From the NCBI GenBank assembly GCA_900547225.1, contig URFW01000004.1:62001-126000 (forward strand): DNA of 64,000 nt, in the 5' to 3' direction. The position numbers were made by a program, and so were the translations under genes. The DNA comes from an uncultured Mycoplasmatota bacterium (GTDB taxonomy: Bacteria > Bacillota_I > Bacilli_A > RF39 > UBA660). Below, in pieces: positions 7,909 to 17,606 of the stretch (position 1 is the first letter of the stretch; each line of letters starts with the position of its first letter). The notes under the pieces were generated by a model. The model had not been told where the DNA came from, searched no databases, and saw only the letters and a list, made by a program, of their open reading frames with translations.

Positions 7909-10140
7909 TTAGCATCCTAATCTTTCGTGGAAAGTACGAGATATAACTTCTTCTTGATGTGCCCTTGATAATTTGTCAAAAAGAACAGCGTATCCAGATA
8001 CTCTAATAGTTAAAGTAGGGTATTTACCAGGATTATTCATAGCATCAATTAACGTCTCACGGTTAAGTACGTTTACGTTTAAATGGTGAGCACCTTTTTC
8101 AAAATAACCATCAAGTACGTTTACTAAGTTTTCTATTTGTTCTTCTTTAGTATGTCCAAGTGCACTAGGAACGATAGAGAAAGTATTTGAAATACCATCT
8201 TCACAGCAATTAGTGTATGGCATTTTAGCAACTGAGTTTAAAGATGCAAGTGCACCAGATTTATCTCTACCATGCATTGGGTTAGCTCCTGGAGCGAATG
8301 CAACTCCTTTTTTTCTTCCGTCTGGAGTAGAACCTGTTTTCTTACCATACATAACGTTAGAAGTAATTGTAAGAACAGATAAAGTGTGTTTTGCACCTCT
8401 ATATAGTTTGTGCTCGCATAAATCAGCGTAGAATTCTTCAAGTAATTCTTTACCTAGATTATCAACTTTATCATCGTCATTACCATACTTAGGGAATTCT
8501 CCAGTGATTTCAAAATCTACTGCGATACCATCTTCATCTCTAATTGGTTTAACCTTAGCGTATTTAATTGCTGATAATGAATCAACAGCAACAGAGAATC
8601 CTGCAATACCAAAAGCCATTAATCTATCAAGTTTTGTATCATGTAGTGCCATTTGACCTTTTTCATATGCATACTTATCGTGCATAAAGTGAATTATGTT
8701 CATTGCATCAACGTATGTTTTAGCAATTTTTTTCATTGCTTTTGAATATGCTTTTCTAACACTTTCATAGTCTAGATATTCATCTGTAATCTTATCTAAT
8801 CCATCAACAACAAGTTCCTTTTTAACTTCGTCTATACCACCGTTTATTGCGTATAAAAGTGTTTTAGCAAGATTACATCTAGCTCCGAAAAATTGCATTT
8901 GTTTGCCAACTGTCATAGCAGAAACGCAGCAGGCGATAGCGTAATCACATCCATGAATTGGTCTCATAAGTTCGTCTGATTCATATTGAATTGCATCTGT
9001 ATCAATTGATACTTTAGCACAATATTTTTTGAAGTTTTCTGGTAAATTATCACTCCATAAAACAGTTAAGTTAGGTTCAGGAGATGATCCTAAATTATAT
9101 AGCGTATGTAAATATCTAAATGAGTTTTTAGTAACAAGTGATTTTCCATCTTCTGTCATACCACCTAAACTTTCAGTAACCCAAGTTGGATCTCCTGCAA
9201 ATAACTCATTATATTCAGGTGTTCTTAAGTGTCTTGCCATTCTAAGTTTCATAATGAATTGGTCAATTATTTCTTGAGCTTCTTCTTCAGTTATTATTCC
9301 TTTTTTTAAGTCTCTTTCAAAATAAATATCTAAGAATGTAGATGTTCTACCTAAACTCATAGCAGCTCCGTTATTTTCTTTTATTGCAGCTAAATAACCA
9401 AAGTATAACCATTGCACGGCTTCTTTAGCATTATTTGCGGGCATTGATATATCAAAACCATATTTTGATGCCATGGATTTGATTTCACCTAAAGCTTTTA
9501 TTTGTTCAGATACTTCTTCTCTTAACCTAATCATCTCTTCAGTTAATTCTTCTTTTTCTAATGATATTAAATCATTTTTCTTTTCTTCTATTAATCTATC
9601 GATACCATATAAAGCAATTCTTCTATAATCACCAATTATTCTTCCTCTTCCGTAAGCATCAGGAAGTCCAGTAAGTAAACCTGCGTGTCTTGCTTTTCTA
9701 ATATCTGTTGTATAAGCAGAAAATACACCATCATTATGAGTTTTTCTATACTTAAAGTATTCTTCAACACTAGGATCTAGCTTATATCCATAAGCCTCTA
9801 ATGCTTGACGCACCATACGCATTCCACCGAATGGATTAACTATTCTTTTAAGTGGTGCATCTGTTTGTAAACCTACTATTACTTCACAATTCCTAATTAA
9901 GTAACCTGGGTTATATGCATCAATTCCTGATACCGTTTTAGTATCAACATCATATATTCCTTTTTCAATTTCAATTTTTGACATTTCTTGATATTTGTCA
10001 TTTAATCTTTTTGTTTTTTCTGTTGGTGAGGCTAAAAAACTATCGTCACCAGTATATTCTGTATAATTGTCTAAGATAAATTGTTTAACGTCTATTTCGT
10101 TTTTCCATTTATCTCCTTTGAAACCTTCATATTGTTCCAT
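7909..10140 (-). CDS. pflB: Formate C-acetyltransferase (pyruvate formate-lyase)
   Basis: PflB converts pyruvate and CoA to acetyl-CoA and formate under anaerobic conditions. The catalytic cysteine pair is in YAIACCVSAM and the glycyl radical site is in the C-terminal RVSGYAVLF. The N-terminal half has GDDSFLASPTEKT and RKARHAGLLTGLPDAYGRGR. An in-frame upstream extension exists, but AAAGGAGG lies just ahead of the ATG that begins MEQYEGFKG, giving 743 residues, as usual for the family. The presence of pflB/pflA indicates mixed-acid fermentation. Confidence 0.97.
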   Translation of the reverse strand: MEQYEGFKGDKWKNEIDVKQFILDNYTEYTGDDSFLASPTEKTKRLNDKYQEMSKIEIEKGIYDVDTKTVSGIDAYNPGYLIRNCEVIVGLQTDAPLKRIVNPFGGMRMVRQALEAYGYKLDPSVEEYFKYRKTHNDGVFSAYTTDIRKARHAGLLTGLPDAYGRGRIIGDYRRIALYGIDRLIEEKKNDLISLEKEELTEEMIRLREEVSEQIKALGEIKSMASKYGFDISMPANNAKEAVQWLYFGYLAAIKENNGAAMSLGRTSTFLDIYFERDLKKGIITEEEAQEIIDQFIMKLRMARHLRTPEYNELFAGDPTWVTESLGGMTEDGKSLVTKNSFRYLHTLYNLGSSPEPNLTVLWSDNLPENFKKYCAKVSIDTDAIQYESDELMRPIHGCDYAIACCVSAMTVGKQMQFFGARCNLAKTLLYAINGGIDEVKKELVVDGLDKITDEYLDYESVRKAYSKAMKKIAKTYVDAMNIIHFMHDKYAYEKGQMALHDTKLDRLMAFGIAGFSVAVDSLSAIKYAKVKPIRDEDGIAVDFEITGEFPKYGNDDDKVDNLGKELLEEFYADLCEHKLYRGAKHTLSVLTITSNVMYGKKTGSTPDGRKKGVAFAPGANPMHGRDKSGALASLNSVAKMPYTNCCEDGISNTFSIVPSALGHTKEEQIENLVNVLDGYFEKGAHHLNVNVLNRETLIDAMNNPGKYPTLTIRVSGYAVLFDKLSRAHQEEVISRTFHERLGC

Positions 10141-10173
10141 TTTGTTACCTCCTTTGATTTTTACACAATAACA

Positions 10174-10201
10174 ATTATAACAAACCATAAAAAAATATCA
10201 A
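10174..10201 (-). promoter_or_regulatory. Sigma-A type promoter for pflB
   Basis: On the minus strand, TTGATA and TATAAT are separated by 16 bp, 30-40 bp before the pflB ribosome site. The -35 box overlaps the base of the preceding terminator stem. Confidence 0.6.
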
Positions 10202-10222
10202 TGTTGCTTTTGCAACATTGAT
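10188..10222 (-). terminator. Terminator of the FtsX-type ABC operon
   Basis: A perfect 11-bp stem (ATCAATGTTGC/GCAACATTGAT) with a 4-nt loop is followed by a run of seven T on the minus strand. Confidence 0.9.
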
Positions 10223-10252
10223 ACATAAATTAATGTATTTTACAAATGTTTA

Positions 10253-12865
10253 CTATTCGTAGCTTTTTAATGCTTCTACCATATCTAGTTTTTTTAATTC
10301 AAAGTGCATAAATAAGTTAACTATAAATAGGAATAGAAGTGTAATTATAAAGGATAATAAATAACTTATAAAATTAATATTAAAAGTAAACATAAATAAA
10401 TTTGTTTCACAAATTTTTATTACGTAAAGTGTTAAAAAGCTTCCTAAAATAAGTCCTATAAGTGAACCTATAATAGTTAATATAAACATTTCTTTATAAA
10501 TGTATTTAGTAACTTCTTCATCATAGAATCCTAATACCTTAATAGTTGCAAGTTCTCTTCTTCTTTCACTTATATTTACACTTGCTAAATTATATAAAAC
10601 AACAAATGCAAGTGTTGCAGCGCAAACAATTAGTATTAAAATAACATAATTTAACGTGTTCATCATATCCTTGTAGTTATTTTTTGTATCGGATGATAAA
10701 AGGGTAGAAGTAACGTTATTAATATCAGAGATATTGCTTTCTAAAGCTTTTTCTTTTTTATTACTTAAATTTTTAGTAATGGCAATAATAGTGGAGTAAT
10801 TAGCGTTTTCACCTGATAATTTTTTATAAAGTTTAGGTGAGATATATACGTAATGCTCTATATAATTTTCTGTTATGTCAGATACTTTTACGTTTACCTT
10901 TTTATTGTTTGGAAGCGTAAGCTTTACATAACTATTCTTTTTTAATTTAAGTAGTTTTGCAAGCTTTTCAGATATTATAATTCCATCGTCATCCATTTTA
11001 ATATCTTTTTTAGTTTTTCTTTGTCTAAGCGTTATATAATCGTTTATCTTTTCTTTGTTTTCAGGAACAATGATGTTAGAATTTTCACTTTTTTTATTAT
11101 TTTTCAATAAAACGTTAGATTTATAAACATAAGTTATTTTCTTTATCTCATTTTCATCTAATATTTTTTCTTCTAAAACTTTCTTATCATTATTTGAAGC
11201 ATTATTATTTATGCTAATTATCATGTCATATTTATCTATTTTATTATACTGGTTATCAGCTACTTTCATAACGGAGTCTTTTATTCCAAATGAAGCAAGT
11301 ATTAATGCGGTAGAACCACAAATACCAATTACGGTCATAAATAATCTTTTTTTGTATCTAAATATGTTTCTTAAAGTAATCTTGTTTAGGAAACTTAAAC
11401 TATTCCAGATTTTATCTATTTTTTCTAGGAATATTCTTTTTCCTTTTTTAGGAGCCTCTGGTCTCATAAGTTCTGCTGGTGTTTTGCTAGTATCTTTAAG
11501 GAAGACTAGTATTGTTGCTAAAACGGTAGATAAAATTGAAAAAACTAAAGAGAATATGGCATAGTTAATTTGCATAGTAGCATTTATACTTGGCATATCG
11601 TAAAAGATATTGTAGCAATAACCAACAAGCATAGGAATTAACTTATAGAACAAAATAGTTCCTATTATGCTTCCTAAAATACTTGCTAAAAACGCATATA
11701 AAACGTATTTAAAGATAACTGATGATTTACTATAACCAATCGCTCTTAAAGTTCCCATTTGACTTCTTTCTTCATCTACCATACGTGTCATAGTAGTTAA
11801 GCTAACTAAAGCCGCAACTAAGAAGAACATTAAAGGAAAGACCTTAGCTATGTTTTCTATTCTTTCTGTTTCAAGCTTGTATTCATAAAATCCGGCAACT
11901 TCACTTCGTTTTATAGAATATGCTAAAACGTCTTTTATTTTTGATAACTCATCTTCTTTTTCCTTTAGTTCACTGCTTACTTCCTTAATTGACGTATTAA
12001 GTTCGTCACTAGGTAAGTCCGTACTATTAAGTCTATTTAAATTATCTTTTAATTCATTTATGTCACTTTCAAGAACACTTACGTTTCTTTTGTGAGTTTC
12101 TTTAGCACTCTTTAAAATTTCTTCGTTAACTAATGATTTATACTTATTAATAAAACTATCATACTTTTTACTATAGGTGTCATACTTATTAGCACCCTTA
12201 ATTGTTACATATCCTTCTGTATATAAATCAGATGCAAAATCGCCTTCACTTAAATACATAAAATAATCTACTTTTCCGTTTTTTAAATTACTAGTTCCTC
12301 TGTCTTTTGAAGAGTAGTAGCTGCTTCTTACAACACCTACTATTTTTATTTTTTTAGCGCGAAGACCATTTTCATCTTCTGGTTTTAGCGTAACTAAATC
12401 ATCAAGTGATAAATTATTATCGGTTAAAAACTTTTCTTCAACTAATCCTTCGTTGATGGTTTTAGGATACCTTCCTTTAAGTAAGGTTAAATGATTTATA
12501 TAATCATCACTTTTTAAGTCTCTGTCTTCATTTATACTATTTAACTTAATTACGTAGTCGGAGTTATTAATCGTTGTTATAACGTCTAATGTTTTTGATA
12601 GGAAAACTCCTTTAACACCATCTACTTGTTTTAAAGAATAGTAGTCATTTTTTGAAAATCCAGATGATGAAACTACCTTTAGGTCAAATAAATTAGTTTC
12701 CTTATAATATGCTTTTGCAGTTTCTTTCATGTCCTTTGGAGTAGATTTAAGGCCTACATAAAAGCCTGTTCCGATAACTATTATTAATAATAAGGAAATA
12801 AACTTTTTTTTATTAAGTGATATTTCTCTTAAAGCGTCCTTTAATATACTTTTTTTCTTTACCAT
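10253..12865 (-). CDS. FtsX-family ABC transporter permease (large, two FtsX domains)
   Basis: An 870-residue membrane protein with one N-terminal transmembrane helix (about 17-37), a long extracytoplasmic region, and two FtsX-like blocks of three to four helices (about 340-460 and 750-860). A coiled-coil-like stretch lies around residues 265-325 (LESDINELKDNLNRL). The cytoplasmic signatures DEERSQMGTLRAIGYS and SERRRELATIKVLGF are typical of MacB/FtsX permeases. Such proteins often transmit mechanical force or export peptides or lipids rather than importing nutrients. It overlaps the ATPase gene by 7 bp, so the two are translationally coupled. Confidence 0.88.
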   Translation of the reverse strand: MVKKKSILKDALREISLNKKKFISLLLIIVIGTGFYVGLKSTPKDMKETAKAYYKETNLFDLKVVSSSGFSKNDYYSLKQVDGVKGVFLSKTLDVITTINNSDYVIKLNSINEDRDLKSDDYINHLTLLKGRYPKTINEGLVEEKFLTDNNLSLDDLVTLKPEDENGLRAKKIKIVGVVRSSYYSSKDRGTSNLKNGKVDYFMYLSEGDFASDLYTEGYVTIKGANKYDTYSKKYDSFINKYKSLVNEEILKSAKETHKRNVSVLESDINELKDNLNRLNSTDLPSDELNTSIKEVSSELKEKEDELSKIKDVLAYSIKRSEVAGFYEYKLETERIENIAKVFPLMFFLVAALVSLTTMTRMVDEERSQMGTLRAIGYSKSSVIFKYVLYAFLASILGSIIGTILFYKLIPMLVGYCYNIFYDMPSINATMQINYAIFSLVFSILSTVLATILVFLKDTSKTPAELMRPEAPKKGKRIFLEKIDKIWNSLSFLNKITLRNIFRYKKRLFMTVIGICGSTALILASFGIKDSVMKVADNQYNKIDKYDMIISINNNASNNDKKVLEEKILDENEIKKITYVYKSNVLLKNNKKSENSNIIVPENKEKINDYITLRQRKTKKDIKMDDDGIIISEKLAKLLKLKKNSYVKLTLPNNKKVNVKVSDITENYIEHYVYISPKLYKKLSGENANYSTIIAITKNLSNKKEKALESNISDINNVTSTLLSSDTKNNYKDMMNTLNYVILILIVCAATLAFVVLYNLASVNISERRRELATIKVLGFYDEEVTKYIYKEMFILTIIGSLIGLILGSFLTLYVIKICETNLFMFTFNINFISYLLSFIITLLFLFIVNLFMHFELKKLDMVEALKSYE

Positions 12866-13560
12866 TTTAAATCACCTACAGCCTTAGGTTTTTTATTTAT
12901 TTTAACGCTTGATACACTTCCGTTTTTAAAGGTAATAACTTTGTTTGCCATAGGTGCTATTGCATTGTTATGAGTTATTATAACGACTGTCATTTTTTCT
13001 TTTTTAGCCATGTTTTGTAATAGTTTTAATATTTGCTTGCCGGTTTTATAATCAAGTGCACCAGTAGGTTCATCACATAAAAGTAATTTAGGCCTTTTAG
13101 CAACTCCTCTTGCAATTGCAACACGTTGTTGTTCTCCTCCAGATAATTCAGAAGGAAAGTTATCCATTCTTTTTGTTAATCCAACCTTTTTTATGACGCT
13201 TGTAGCATCCATTGGATTTTTACATATTTGTGTTGCTAGTTCAACGTTTTCTTTAGCGGTTAGATTTTGTACTAAATTATAAAATTGAAATACGAATCCA
13301 ACGTCTTCACGTCTGTATTTAATTAGTTTTCTCTCCTTTAATTCAGTTATGTTAACACCGTCTACAATTACGCTTCCACTTGATGCTTTATCTATTCCAC
13401 CTAATATGTTTAAACAAGTTGTTTTACCTGCTCCGGAAGGCCCTAAAATAATGGCAAGTTCACCTTTTTCTATTTCAAATGATGCTTTTTTAAGTGCTTT
13501 TACTATAACTTCTTCATTACCATAATTTTTACATACGTTTTTAAATTCTATATAAGCCAT
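12859..13560 (-). CDS. ABC transporter ATP-binding protein (MacB/LolD-like)
   Basis: This 233-residue ATPase drives the neighbouring FtsX-type permease. Walker A is GPSGAGKTT, the signature is LSGGEQQRVAIARG, Walker B is LLLCDEPTGALD, and the H-loop is VVIITHN. The 'EPTGALD' form is diagnostic of the MacB/LolD/FtsE class. GGAGG precedes the ATG. It is the first gene of a two-gene minus-strand operon. Confidence 0.93.
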   Translation of the reverse strand: MAYIEFKNVCKNYGNEEVIVKALKKASFEIEKGELAIILGPSGAGKTTCLNILGGIDKASSGSVIVDGVNITELKERKLIKYRREDVGFVFQFYNLVQNLTAKENVELATQICKNPMDATSVIKKVGLTKRMDNFPSELSGGEQQRVAIARGVAKRPKLLLCDEPTGALDYKTGKQILKLLQNMAKKEKMTVVIITHNNAIAPMANKVITFKNGSVSSVKINKKPKAVGDLKW

Positions 13561-13704
13561 AAAAACCCTCCTTTTCCAGATATTATATTACAGTTTAGAA
13601 GGTTAAATGTCAACTCAAGTTAAAATATTATTTTATTTTTTTTAAACAAATGTTATAATGAATTTATAAGATAGGAAAGAAAGTATAATTATGGGGTGAA
13701 AATT

Positions 13705-15627
13705 ATGGAAGAAAAAGATTTCGAAACATTAGAAGATTTAGATATTAATGATGAAAATACTCGTAAAGAGAAAACTAATTTAGATGAAGAAAACAAGGAA
13801 GATGTAAACGTAATAAATGAACAGAAGATAGATGACATTCCAAAAGAAGCTAAAGTAGAGGCTCTTCCAAACGAAATAGGAAGAGTAAGTGATGTTGGAG
13901 TGCAAGACGTAACTATAAAAGTTACTTCATCTTTAGCATTTGAAAAAAACTTAATTGATCACCACGTTATATTTGAAACAAATTCTAATCAAAAAATAGT
14001 TGGAACGGTAATTAGTTTAAATAGTGAAATAGGAAGCATTAAATTAATAGGGGAAATAAATGGTCCTAGATTTATTCCTGGTGTACTTGTAAAACCATCC
14101 ATTGGAAACGTTTGTTTTGTTGCAACAGATGAAGAAGTAAGATTAATAATATCAGGAGATCAAAACAACTTTATGAAAAGGGTATTAATTGGTAATATGC
14201 CGCTTTATAACAATACTCCGGCATATGTTCAAACAAATGCTTTTTTTAGTAATCACTTTGCAATTTTTGGGAATACTGGTTCTGGTAAGTCTTGCGGAGT
14301 TGCGAGATTATTTCAAAATATATTCTTTAATAATACGCAAACTCCAAGAAATGCGTGTATATTTATATTTGATGCTTATGGGGAATATGAAAGTGCCTTA
14401 TCAGTTCAAAATAGTCAGGTGTTTTTTAAGAGATATTCAACTAACGTAAGGGAAAATCCTAACACGCTAATAAAACTACCTTTATGGCTTTTAGATATTG
14501 ATGATTTTGCGCTTTTACTTGAGGCTGATGATCCAACTCAATTACCAATAATTGAAAAAGCTTTAAGATTAGTTACTGTTTTCTCTGGTAGTGATGAGGA
14601 AACTAAAATATATAAAAATGATATAATTGCAAAGGCTATACTAGAAGTACTTTATTCTGGTGGAGCAGCATCACAAATACATGACCAAATATTTGCAATA
14701 TTAACTTCATTTAATACTGAGGATTTAAACCTTGAAACTCCTATTGTACAACCTGGTTATACCAGAAGCTTAAGACAGTGCTTAATAATTGATAAGGAAG
14801 GCAAGATAGGGGAAATGCAGCTTGTAACTGAGTTTATTAAAAAGTTCATCAACCCTGATTTAAAACTAGAACTTCCTGATGGAACGATACCTTTTACATT
14901 GGAAAACTTAAGAGAAGCTTTTGATTTTGCACTTATTTCTGAAGGAATACTAAAAAGTGATAAATTATATGATAAGGCAAACGTACTTAAAGTAAGACTT
15001 GATTCACTTATTAAGGGTGAGTATGCCCAGTATTTCAAAATGGATAGGTACGTTGATAAAAATACGTTTATAAAAGAGCTTATTACCGCTTCTAATGGTG
15101 CAAGAGCGCAAATCATAAATATAAACATAAGTTATTTGGATGATAGACTTGCAAAGACAATATGTAAGATATATGCAAAATTATTGTTTGATTTTACTTC
15201 TAAATTGCAGCAGAGAGGATCTTTTCCTGTTCATCTAATATTAGAAGAAGCTCATAGATACGTGCAGCAAGATTCTGATTCGAAAGTGTTAGGATATAAT
15301 ATTTTTGATAGAATTGCTAAAGAAGGAAGAAAGTATGGCGTTATATTAGGTCTTATATCCCAAAGACCATCAGAGATGAGTGAAACTGTATTATCACAGT
15401 GTTCTAACTTTTTAATATTTAAGATGCAACACCCTAAAGATGTATCGTTTATAAGACAAATGGTTCCTTTTATAACCGATGAAATAGTTGAGAAAATGAA
15501 AGGATTGCAACCTGGTACTTGCGTTGTATTCGGTTCTGCATTTAAGCTTCCAACCATAGTTAAAATGGAAATGCCATATCCACAACCAATGAGCCAAAAC
15601 GTCGATGTTTCAAGATTATGGTATTAA
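13705..15627 (+). CDS. HerA-like/DUF87 ATPase
   Basis: A 640-residue P-loop ATPase of the HerA/FtsK superfamily. An acidic, disordered N-terminus (about 55 residues) is followed by a small HAS-barrel-like domain and then the motor: Walker A GNTGSGKSCG at about residue 195 and Walker B HLILEEAHRYVQ near residue 515, with SQRPSEMSETVLSQC behind it, as in HerA proteins. HerA-type ATPases translocate DNA, in archaea together with NurA and in bacteria often in defence or repair. No nuclease partner is adjacent. GGGGTG with 6-nt spacing supports this ATG over an in-frame GTG nine bases upstream. The role is uncertain. Confidence 0.82.
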   Translation: MEEKDFETLEDLDINDENTRKEKTNLDEENKEDVNVINEQKIDDIPKEAKVEALPNEIGRVSDVGVQDVTIKVTSSLAFEKNLIDHHVIFETNSNQKIVGTVISLNSEIGSIKLIGEINGPRFIPGVLVKPSIGNVCFVATDEEVRLIISGDQNNFMKRVLIGNMPLYNNTPAYVQTNAFFSNHFAIFGNTGSGKSCGVARLFQNIFFNNTQTPRNACIFIFDAYGEYESALSVQNSQVFFKRYSTNVRENPNTLIKLPLWLLDIDDFALLLEADDPTQLPIIEKALRLVTVFSGSDEETKIYKNDIIAKAILEVLYSGGAASQIHDQIFAILTSFNTEDLNLETPIVQPGYTRSLRQCLIIDKEGKIGEMQLVTEFIKKFINPDLKLELPDGTIPFTLENLREAFDFALISEGILKSDKLYDKANVLKVRLDSLIKGEYAQYFKMDRYVDKNTFIKELITASNGARAQIININISYLDDRLAKTICKIYAKLLFDFTSKLQQRGSFPVHLILEEAHRYVQQDSDSKVLGYNIFDRIAKEGRKYGVILGLISQRPSEMSETVLSQCSNFLIFKMQHPKDVSFIRQMVPFITDEIVEKMKGLQPGTCVVFGSAFKLPTIVKMEMPYPQPMSQNVDVSRLWY

Positions 15628-15656
15628 AGAAATCATAAAAGTGATTTCTTTTTCTT
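15626..15656 (+). terminator. Terminator of the HerA-like gene
   Basis: AAAGAAATCA/TGATTTCTTT is a 10-bp stem followed by T residues, starting at the stop codon. Confidence 0.8.
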
Positions 15657-15711
15657 TATTCATTTTTTTAAATGTGTTAAAATATAAATATATAAAGAAA
15701 GGGTAACGATA

Positions 15712-16170
15712 ATGAAAGAACAAACAAAAAAGATGATATTATTAATAGCAATATGCACAGTAACAATTGGAATACTTGTAGTTGCGCTTAAACTAAATCA
15801 AAACAGGGAAGAAAACTTACTTTCAGAATCTAAAATAAAGAATTATTTAACTGAAATTAAGTATGATGAAATATCAAACCACGTTATAGAACAACCAAGT
15901 TCTGTTATCTACGTATCAAATAGTAGTGAAGACAGCACCAAAAAATTTGAAAATATATTTATACCTGTAGTAAAAAAATATAATTTAGAAAACGAAATTA
16001 TATATATTAATATTAATGGTATAACGGTTGTTGATCCATTTTATCAAAGTGCACCAGAGTTAGTTTTTTATACTAATGGAGAAGTGTCTGACGTAATAGA
16101 TGTTAGTACATTAAAAACTAAAGATGACGTAATTAAAGTGCTAAAGGAAAGAAGTGTAATAAATGATTAA
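15712..16170 (+). CDS. Membrane-anchored thioredoxin-fold-like protein, no CxxC
   Basis: A single N-terminal transmembrane helix (about residues 8-26) anchors a ~120-residue outside domain. The pattern VIYVSNSSEDSTKKFENIF, then VKKYNLENEIIYINING and APELVFYTNGEV, follows the strand-helix-strand layout of thioredoxin-like proteins, with SNSSEDS where the CxxC active site would be. It should therefore lack redox activity. The gene overlaps trmL by 8 bp, which indicates coupled expression. Its function is unknown. Confidence 0.6.
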   Translation: MKEQTKKMILLIAICTVTIGILVVALKLNQNREENLLSESKIKNYLTEIKYDEISNHVIEQPSSVIYVSNSSEDSTKKFENIFIPVVKKYNLENEIIYININGITVVDPFYQSAPELVFYTNGEVSDVIDVSTLKTKDDVIKVLKERSVIND

Positions 16171-16687
16171 CGTAGTATTATTTGAACCAGAAATACCAGG
16201 CAATACTGGCAATATAATGCGTACTTGTGCTGCAACTGGAACTCATCTTCACTTAATTAAACCACTTGGTTTTTCACTAGATGAAAGTTATATAAAAAGA
16301 AGTGGTGCAAACTATATAAAAGACTGTGATTATGAAGTATATGAAAACTGGGATGATTTTAAAAGTAAAAATAATGGTACATATTATTATTTAACCAGAT
16401 ATGGAAAAAAACCTCATACATCATTTGACTATAGTAATAAAGATGAAAATATATATTTGGTATTTGGCAAAGAATCAAGTGGTATTCCTCTTGAGATACT
16501 AAAGGATGATTTAGAACATTGCCTTAGAATTCCTATGAATGATAAGGTAAGGGCACTTAATTTATCTAATTGTGCTGCTATTATGGTTTATGAGGTATTA
16601 AGACAACAAAACTATAATGATCTTTTAAGAACTGAGCCATTTAAGGGAGAAGACTTTATAGAAACAGGAATAGATGCTAGCAAATAA
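16163..16687 (+). CDS. trmL: tRNA (cytidine(34)-2'-O)-methyltransferase
   Basis: TrmL methylates the ribose of the wobble nucleotide in leucine tRNAs. The SPOUT-fold signatures are all present: VVLFEPEIPGNTGNIMRTCA at the N-terminus, FGKESSGIP, and LRIPMNDKVRALNLSNCAAIMVYE forming the knotted SAM site. Its 174 residues are slightly longer than most. It is translationally coupled to the upstream membrane protein and followed by its own terminator. Confidence 0.95.
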   Translation: MINVVLFEPEIPGNTGNIMRTCAATGTHLHLIKPLGFSLDESYIKRSGANYIKDCDYEVYENWDDFKSKNNGTYYYLTRYGKKPHTSFDYSNKDENIYLVFGKESSGIPLEILKDDLEHCLRIPMNDKVRALNLSNCAAIMVYEVLRQQNYNDLLRTEPFKGEDFIETGIDASK

Positions 16688-16699
16688 GCTAGTTTTTTT
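16677..16699 (+). terminator. Terminator of trmL
   Basis: CTAGC/GCTAG flank a 6-nt loop and are followed by seven T residues. The stem lies within the last codons of trmL. Confidence 0.8.
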
Positions 16700-16708
16700 A
16701 AATTCATT

Positions 16709-16735
16709 TAAAAAAGCGATAAATAAATCGCTTTT
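16709..16735 (-). terminator. Terminator of the yidD-lipoprotein operon
   Basis: GCGAT/ATCGC with a 6-nt loop is followed by a T run on the minus strand, overlapping the end of the lipoprotein gene. It may also act on the plus strand. Confidence 0.65.
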
Positions 16736-17606
16736 AATTATTTACTTCAAGTTTTATTGAGTTTATATTATCTTCCATAATTGAGATATAATCTTTTTTA
16801 TCTTTTCTATCACTAGCACTTAGGGTAGATATAGTATTTAGTTTTACGGTTGTAAACTCATAACTTTCTTTTAATTTTTTAATGGTATCATTTTCTTTTT
16901 CATCATCTTTTAAGAATATATAACTTATTTTCTTATTAGCTAAAAGTTTTCTTACTTCTGAAAGAGTCTTTTCATTTAAATTATTGTTTTCTTCTAATGA
17001 TATAACGTTAAATCCATACTTTTCTAAATATTTAAACGTATCACTTGAAACAACTATCGTAGTGTTACTTGCGTTAGTTGCAATTTGTTTTAATTCAGCG
17101 TCTATCTCAGATAAATTAAGTTTTAACTCTTCATAATTACTATCTATTACATCTGTTTCTATTTTTTCATTAATGTATTCTTCAAGACCTTTTTTTATGT
17201 TTGAAGCCATCATTAAATAGTTTGATGGGTTAAGCCAGTTTTCAGCAGGATCACCTGAATATGTCATACCAAGTGATGCATCAATTACCTTTATGTTTTT
17301 ATTTTTATTTAAAAGGCTAACCGCATAATCCTTTTCTTTTTTTATAGTTCCATTATAAACAAATAAATCTCCTTTACTATAATCACTTAATTGTTTATTT
17401 GTTAGCTTATAATTTTTATAGTTTATTCCATCTGGATAAATACTATATATGGCAATTTTTTCTCCGTATAAGTTATCTAGTATATATTCCGTTGGGTAAG
17501 TACTTGTATAAGCCGTCATGGAAAACGTAGTATCTTCCTTAGCACACCCAGATAACATAAATAGTGATACGATAACTCCAATTATCACAATAATTTTATT
17601 TTTCAT
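16734..17606 (-). CDS. ZnuA-like substrate-binding lipoprotein lacking the metal histidines
   Basis: The 290-residue protein has a lipobox (SLFMLSGC) and the overall pattern of zinc/manganese-binding ABC receptors (ZnuA/AdcA/TroA): YSKGDLFVYNG, then GDPAENWLNPSNYLMMASNI, VVSSDTFKYLEKYGFNV and a helical backbone. The three conserved metal-binding histidines of that family are replaced: Asn/Lys in GINYKNYKLT where 'DPHxYxPT' is expected, Ala-Glu-Asn instead of 'DPHxWL', and Ser in VVSSDTF instead of 'vsHdAF'. Permease and ATPase genes are absent nearby. It overlaps yidD by 11 bp. GGAG before the ATG at 17606 sets the start over an upstream in-frame codon. It probably does not bind zinc in the usual way. 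Confidence 0.75.
   Translation of the reverse strand: MKNKIIVIIGVIVSLFMLSGCAKEDTTFSMTAYTSTYPTEYILDNLYGEKIAIYSIYPDGINYKNYKLTNKQLSDYSKGDLFVYNGTIKKEKDYAVSLLNKNKNIKVIDASLGMTYSGDPAENWLNPSNYLMMASNIKKGLEEYINEKIETDVIDSNYEELKLNLSEIDAELKQIATNASNTTIVVSSDTFKYLEKYGFNVISLEENNNLNEKTLSEVRKLLANKKISYIFLKDDEKENDTIKKLKESYEFTTVKLNTISTLSASDRKDKKDYISIMEDNINSIKLEVNN

Noticed and set aside
10189..10222. Near-perfect palindrome as an operator for pflB
   Set aside because: Its stem, 4-nt loop and seven T residues on the minus strand fit a terminator of the ABC operon better; a dual role is not excluded.
13705..15627. HerA-like ATPase as part of a defence system
   Set aside because: No nuclease (NurA, SIR2) or other defence gene is adjacent; neighbours are an ABC operon and trmL.
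16163..16170. Overlap of the thioredoxin-fold gene with trmL as a frameshifted fusion
   Set aside because: Both proteins are complete with proper starts; an 8-bp overlap is ordinary translational coupling.
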